A stretch of 64,000 bases of DNA from Siphonodentalium dalli. Its lineage: Eukaryota > Mollusca > Scaphopoda > Gadilida > Siphonodentaliidae. The stretch is from NCBI GenBank assembly GCA_032622095.1, contig CP136069.1, positions 183,447,122 to 183,511,121 of the forward strand, written 5' to 3'. Below the pieces are notes generated by a model, which was not told the origin of the DNA, ran no database searches, and worked only from the letters and a program-made list of their open reading frames with translations. Below, in pieces: positions 56,401 through 62,400 of the stretch. The first letter of the stretch is position 1. Each line of letters begins with the position of its first letter. Made by a program: the position numbers and the translations under genes.

Positions 56401-59400
56401 AGTCTCCCTGGCTTCATTTATAGTGAAGATATCTCACTGACATCTGGTGTTCACACATTTTATTGTTTCCGCAACCATGCAGGTATAAGCAAGTATTAAA
56501 AATATCCAAAACTCCATCCATCAAGTTCTTATCTTTTATATTTTATATGCCTTATAGTTATGATTCATTTCCCTATTCGCTGATGAATATTTTTCAACAC
56601 TCATTCAATTATATGAAACACGTGGCTTCAATTTAAACACCCATTTTGAGCCCCAGTCATTCTTTATTAATACGTCGATAATACGTATTTTCTACTTTCT
56701 AATGTTCATCAACAGTATAGCACGTGGTTTTAAACACGCATCGATTATATGAAACACGTGGCTTCAATTTAAACACCCATTTTGAGCCCCAGTCATTACG
56801 TCGATAAAACGTATTTTTCTACAATCTGTTTATCAACAATATAGCACGTGGTTTTAAAACACCCACGATGAGCCCCACGCATTCTTTATCACAGTGTCGT
56901 GACGACGTGAAAACAAACGAGCATATTCCCCCCCCCCCCCCCCCCCCCCCCCCCGTTGGAACCTCCTAATCTCTTGCCACAATGTCTCATTGTCTGTATC
57001 TGCTTTGTGCACTTGCTTTGTTATTTTAGCGGAATTCTTTTGATAACTTTATGACTTCAGACAATAAATTGCCCAAATTAAACCACACCTTGCAATGAAA
57101 ATTACAACTCACACCTCTCACAATGTGTCAATTCATCACTCCATCTATGGAGTTTGGTTAAAGAAATTTTAAAACAAATTCTTTGTGAAGCATATTAAAA
57201 TTTCAAACGGGATTACTAACAGAGCGCAGTAAAAGTGTTCATGATTTCGTTTCGTTTCGGTTTGATAAATATTGTTGGCATTTTTAAAAACCCTAAAAAT
57301 ATGAAATAAAATCCTGTCATTCTCCGGAATTTCTCCCACAATTACGATATAAAATGCTGCTATCCTCTCACAATTATGTTTGGGTACTATTAATAGTTAT
57401 TAGAGTCATGAAGTGACCATAATGACTCCATATTTCAACCATTGTTTCATAAGTTTAATTGACATATTTCATCTCTCCTATTTTCGTTCTATAGCGACTC
57501 CTGTCGTAGTAATGATCAATTTAAATTTTGTAGACTCACTTCGCCCTATAGAACGGCCACTTCGCCTTATTTTTATAGTAGGGCGAAGTCATTTCGCCCT
57601 GAAAATCGGGTCTAGGCTGGTCCCTGGTGAACTCATCCCTTCTATAACCATTTACTATTAAGGCCATGCAACAGCATGCAAAGTTAATTTCTTGTTTTTG
57701 AGGCAAATTTTTTTAAAGCATGAGAGCATGCAATTTTAAAATTTAATTAATTTTTTTTTCTGGGGCACACACCAACGAAGCATTCCATCCCTGCATCGGC
57801 TCCCTCTGGGTTTAACATCAGTTGCCATAGCCATTATTACTCACACGAATGTCCACAAAAGTTGGTTGATGGGACTCCATATGATATTTCACCCAGAATT
57901 GTAGCATTGACACATTTTTTAAAGAGTTTGCGATTTCACCATGATAGTTTAATGATCAAAATTTGAATCCGGAAACGGGTATGTTCCATCTCAGTTCGGA
58001 GCAAGTTATATAAACGCACTGCAGATTTTTCGTACCGATTATATTATTTTTTTCAACAATTTATTGTGATTAAAGACGTTGCACTAGCAGGGTTTCGGGA
58101 CCATGCGAGCGGGCCTGAGAAACTGGAAATTTACTTTGCGTGACCTAATTTAATGTTATGAGCTTATGTTTTAATTTCCACTTTCTAGATGTGCAAAAAT
58201 TTTAAAAATAATATGTTAATGATTACCAAGAATGAGCCATGGATGGAAATGGAACAATGAGAAAACGACGATCGTTCTTCATACTCTTATCCAGAATGTT
58301 TAGCGATCTAAACGATTGTAAACATGCTACTGTGTACATGTAACGGGAAATTTATTTGACTGACAACAGTAATCTCAAACAACTCGACATTGTAAGGCAC
58401 CTTTAATCATAATGTACTCGCAAACAACTCGACATTGTAAGGGACCTTTAATCAGAATGTACTCTCAAACAACTCGACATTGTAAGGGACCTTTAATCAT
58501 AATGTACTCCCAAACAACTCGACATTGTAAGGGACCTTTAATCATAATGTACTCCCAAACAACTCGACATTGTAAGGGACCTTTAATCATAATGTACTCT
58601 CAAACAACTCGACATTGTAAGGGACCTTTAATCATAATGTACTCTCAAACAACTCGACATTGTAAGGGACCTTTAATCATAATGTACTCCCAAACAACTC
58701 GACATTGTAAGGGACCTTTAATCATAATGTACTCCCAAACAACTCGACATTGTAAGGGACCTTTAATCATAATGTACGCTCAAACAACTCGACATTGTAA
58801 GGGACCTTTAATCATAATGTACTCTCAAACAACTCGACATTGTAAGGCACCTTTAATCATAATGTACTCTCAAACAACTCGACATTGTAAGGGACCGTTA
58901 ATCATAATGTACTCTCAAACAACTCAACATTGTAAGGGACCTTTAATCATAATGTAATCTCAAACAACTCGACATTGTAAGGGACCTTTAATCATAATGT
59001 ACTCTCAAACAACTCGACATTGTAAGGGACCTTTAATCATAATGTACTCTCAAACAACTCGACATTGTAAGGGACCTTTAATCATAATGTACTCTCAAAC
59101 AACTCGACATTGTAAGGGACCTTTAATCATAATGTACTCGCAAACAACTCGACATTGTAAGGGACCTTTAATCATAATGTACTCTCAAACAACTCGACAT
59201 TGTAAGGGACCTTTAATCATAATGTACTCGCAAACAACTCGACATTGTAAGGGACCTTTAATCATAATGTACTCTCAAACAACTCGACATTGTAAGGGAC
59301 CTTTAATCATAATGTACTCTCAAACAACTCGACATTGTAAGGGACCTTTAATCATAATGTACTCGCAAACAACTCGACATTGTAAGGGACCTTTAATCAT

Positions 59401-62400
59401 AATGTACTCTCAAACAACTCGACATTGTAAGGGACCTTTAATCATAATGTACTCGCAAACAACTCGACATTATAAGGGACCTTTAATCATAATGTACTCT
59501 CAAACAACTCGACATTGTAAGGGACCTTTAATCATAATGTACCTGCAAACAACTCGACATTGTAAGGGACCTTTAATCATAATGTACTCTCAAACAACTC
59601 GACATTGTAAGGGACCTTTAATCATAATGTACTCGCAAACAACTCGACATTGTAAGGGACCTTTAATCATAATGTACTCTCAAACAACTCGACATTGTAA
59701 GGGACCTTTAATCATAATGTACTCTCAAACAACTCGACATTGTAAGGGACCTTTAATCATAATGTACTCTCAAACAACTCGACATTGTAAGGGACCTTTA
59801 ATCATAATGTACTCTCAAACAACTCGACATTGTAAGGGACCTTTAATCATAATGTACTCGCAAACAACTCGACATTGTAAGGGACCTTTAATCATAATGT
59901 ACTCTCAAACAACTCGACATTGTAAGGGACCTTTAATCATAATGTACTCGCAAACAACTCGACATTATAAGGGACCTTTAATCATAATGAAATCTCAAAC
60001 AACTCGACATTGTAAGGGACCTTTAATCATAATGTACTCTCAAACAATTCAACATTGTAAGGGACCTTTAATCATAATGTACTCTCAAACAACTCGACAT
60101 TGTAAGGGACCTTTAATCATAACGTACTCGCAAACAACTCGACATTGTAAGGGACCTTTAATCATAATGTACTCTCAAACAACTCGACATTGTAAGGGAC
60201 CTTTAATCATAATGTACTCGCAAACAACTCGACATTGTAAGGGACCTTTAATCATAATGTACTCTCAAACAACTCGACATTGTAAGGGACCTTTAATCAT
60301 AATGTACTCTCAAACAACTCAACATTGTAAGGGACCTTTAATCATAATGTACTCTCAAACAACTCGACATTGTAAGGGACCTTTAATCATAATGTACTCT
60401 CAAACAACTCGACATTGTAAGGGACCTTTAATCATAATGTACTCGCAAACAACTCGACATTGTAAGGGACCTTTAATCATAATGTACTCTCAAACAACTC
60501 GACATTGTAAGGGACCTTTAATCATAATGTACTCGCAAACAACTCGACATTGTAAGGGACCTTTAATCATAATGTACTCTCAAACAACTTGACATTGTAA
60601 GGGACCTTTAATCATAATGTACTCTCAAACAACTCAACATTGTAAGGGACCTTTAATCATAATGTACTCCCAAACAACTCGACATTGTAAGGGACCTTTA
60701 ATCATAATGTACTCTCAAACAACTCCGACATTATAAGGGACCTTTAATCATAATGTACTCTCAAACAACTCAACATTGTAAGGGACCTTTAATCATAATG
60801 TACTCGCAAACAACTCGACATTGTAAGGGACCTTTAATCATAATGTACTCTCAAACAATTCAACATTGTAAGGGACCTTTAATCATAATGTACTCTCAAA
60901 CAACTCGACATTGTAAGGGACCTTTAATCATAATGTACTCTCAAACAATTCGACATTGTAAGGGACCTTTAATCATAATGTACTCTCAAACAACTCGACA
61001 TTGTAAGGGACCTTTAATCATAATGTACTCGCAAACAACTCGACATTGTAAGGGACCTTTAATCATAATGTACTCTCAAAATATTCAACATTGTAAGGGA
61101 CCTTTAATCATAATGTACTCTCAAACAACTCGACATTGTAAGGGACCTTTAATCATAATGTACTCGCAAACAACTCGACATTGTAAGGGACCTTTAATCA
61201 TAATGTACTCTCAAACAACTCAACATTGTAAGGGACCTTTAATCATAATGTACTCTCAAACAACTCGACATTGTAAGGGACCTTTAATCATAATGTACTC
61301 TCAAACAATTCGACATTGTAAGGGACCTTTAATCATAATGTACTCTCAAACAACTCGACATTGTAAGGGACCTTTAATCATAATGTACTCGCAAACAACT
61401 CGACATTGTAAGGGACCTTTAATCATAATGTACTCTCAAAATATTCAACATTGTAAGGGACCTTTAATCATAATGTACTCTCAAACAACTCGACATTGTA
61501 AGGGACCTTTAATCATAATGTACTCGCAAACAACTCGACATTGTAAGGGACCTTTAATCATAATGTACTCTCAAACAACTCAACATTGTAAGGGACCTTT
61601 AATCATAATGTACTCTCAAACAACTCGACATTGTAAGGGACCTTTAATCATAATGTACTCTCAAACAACTCGACATTGTAAGGGACCTTTAATCATAATG
61701 TACTCTCAAACAACTCGACATTGTAAGGGACCTTTAATCATAATGTACTCTCAAACAACTCGACATTGTAAGGGACCTTTAATCATAATGTACTCTCAAA
61801 CAACTCGACATTGTAAGGGACCTTTAATCATAATGTACTCGCAAACAACTCGACATTGTAAGGGACCTTTAATCATAATGTACTCGCAAACAACTCGACA
61901 TTGTAAGGGACCTTTAATCATAATGTACTCGCAAACAACTCGACATTGTAAGGGACCTTTAATCATAATGTACTCTCAAACAACTCGACATTGTAAGGGA
62001 CCTTTAATCATAATGTACTCCCAAACAACTCGACATTGTAAGGGACCTTTAATCATAATGTACTCTCAAACAACTCGACATTGTGAGGGACCTTTAATCA
62101 TAATGTACTCTCAAACAACTCGACATTGTAAGGGACCTTTAATCATAATGTACTCCCAAACAACTCGACATTGTAAGGGACCTTTAATCATAATGTACTC
62201 CCAAACAACTCGACATTGTAAGGGACCTTTAATCATAATGTACTCTCAAACAACTCGACATTGTAAGGGACCTTTAATCATAATGTACTCTCAAACAACT
62301 CGACATTGTAAGGGACCTTTAATCATAATGTACTCCCAAACAACTCGACATTGTAAGGGACCTTTAATCATAATGTACTCTCAAACAACTCGACATTGTA

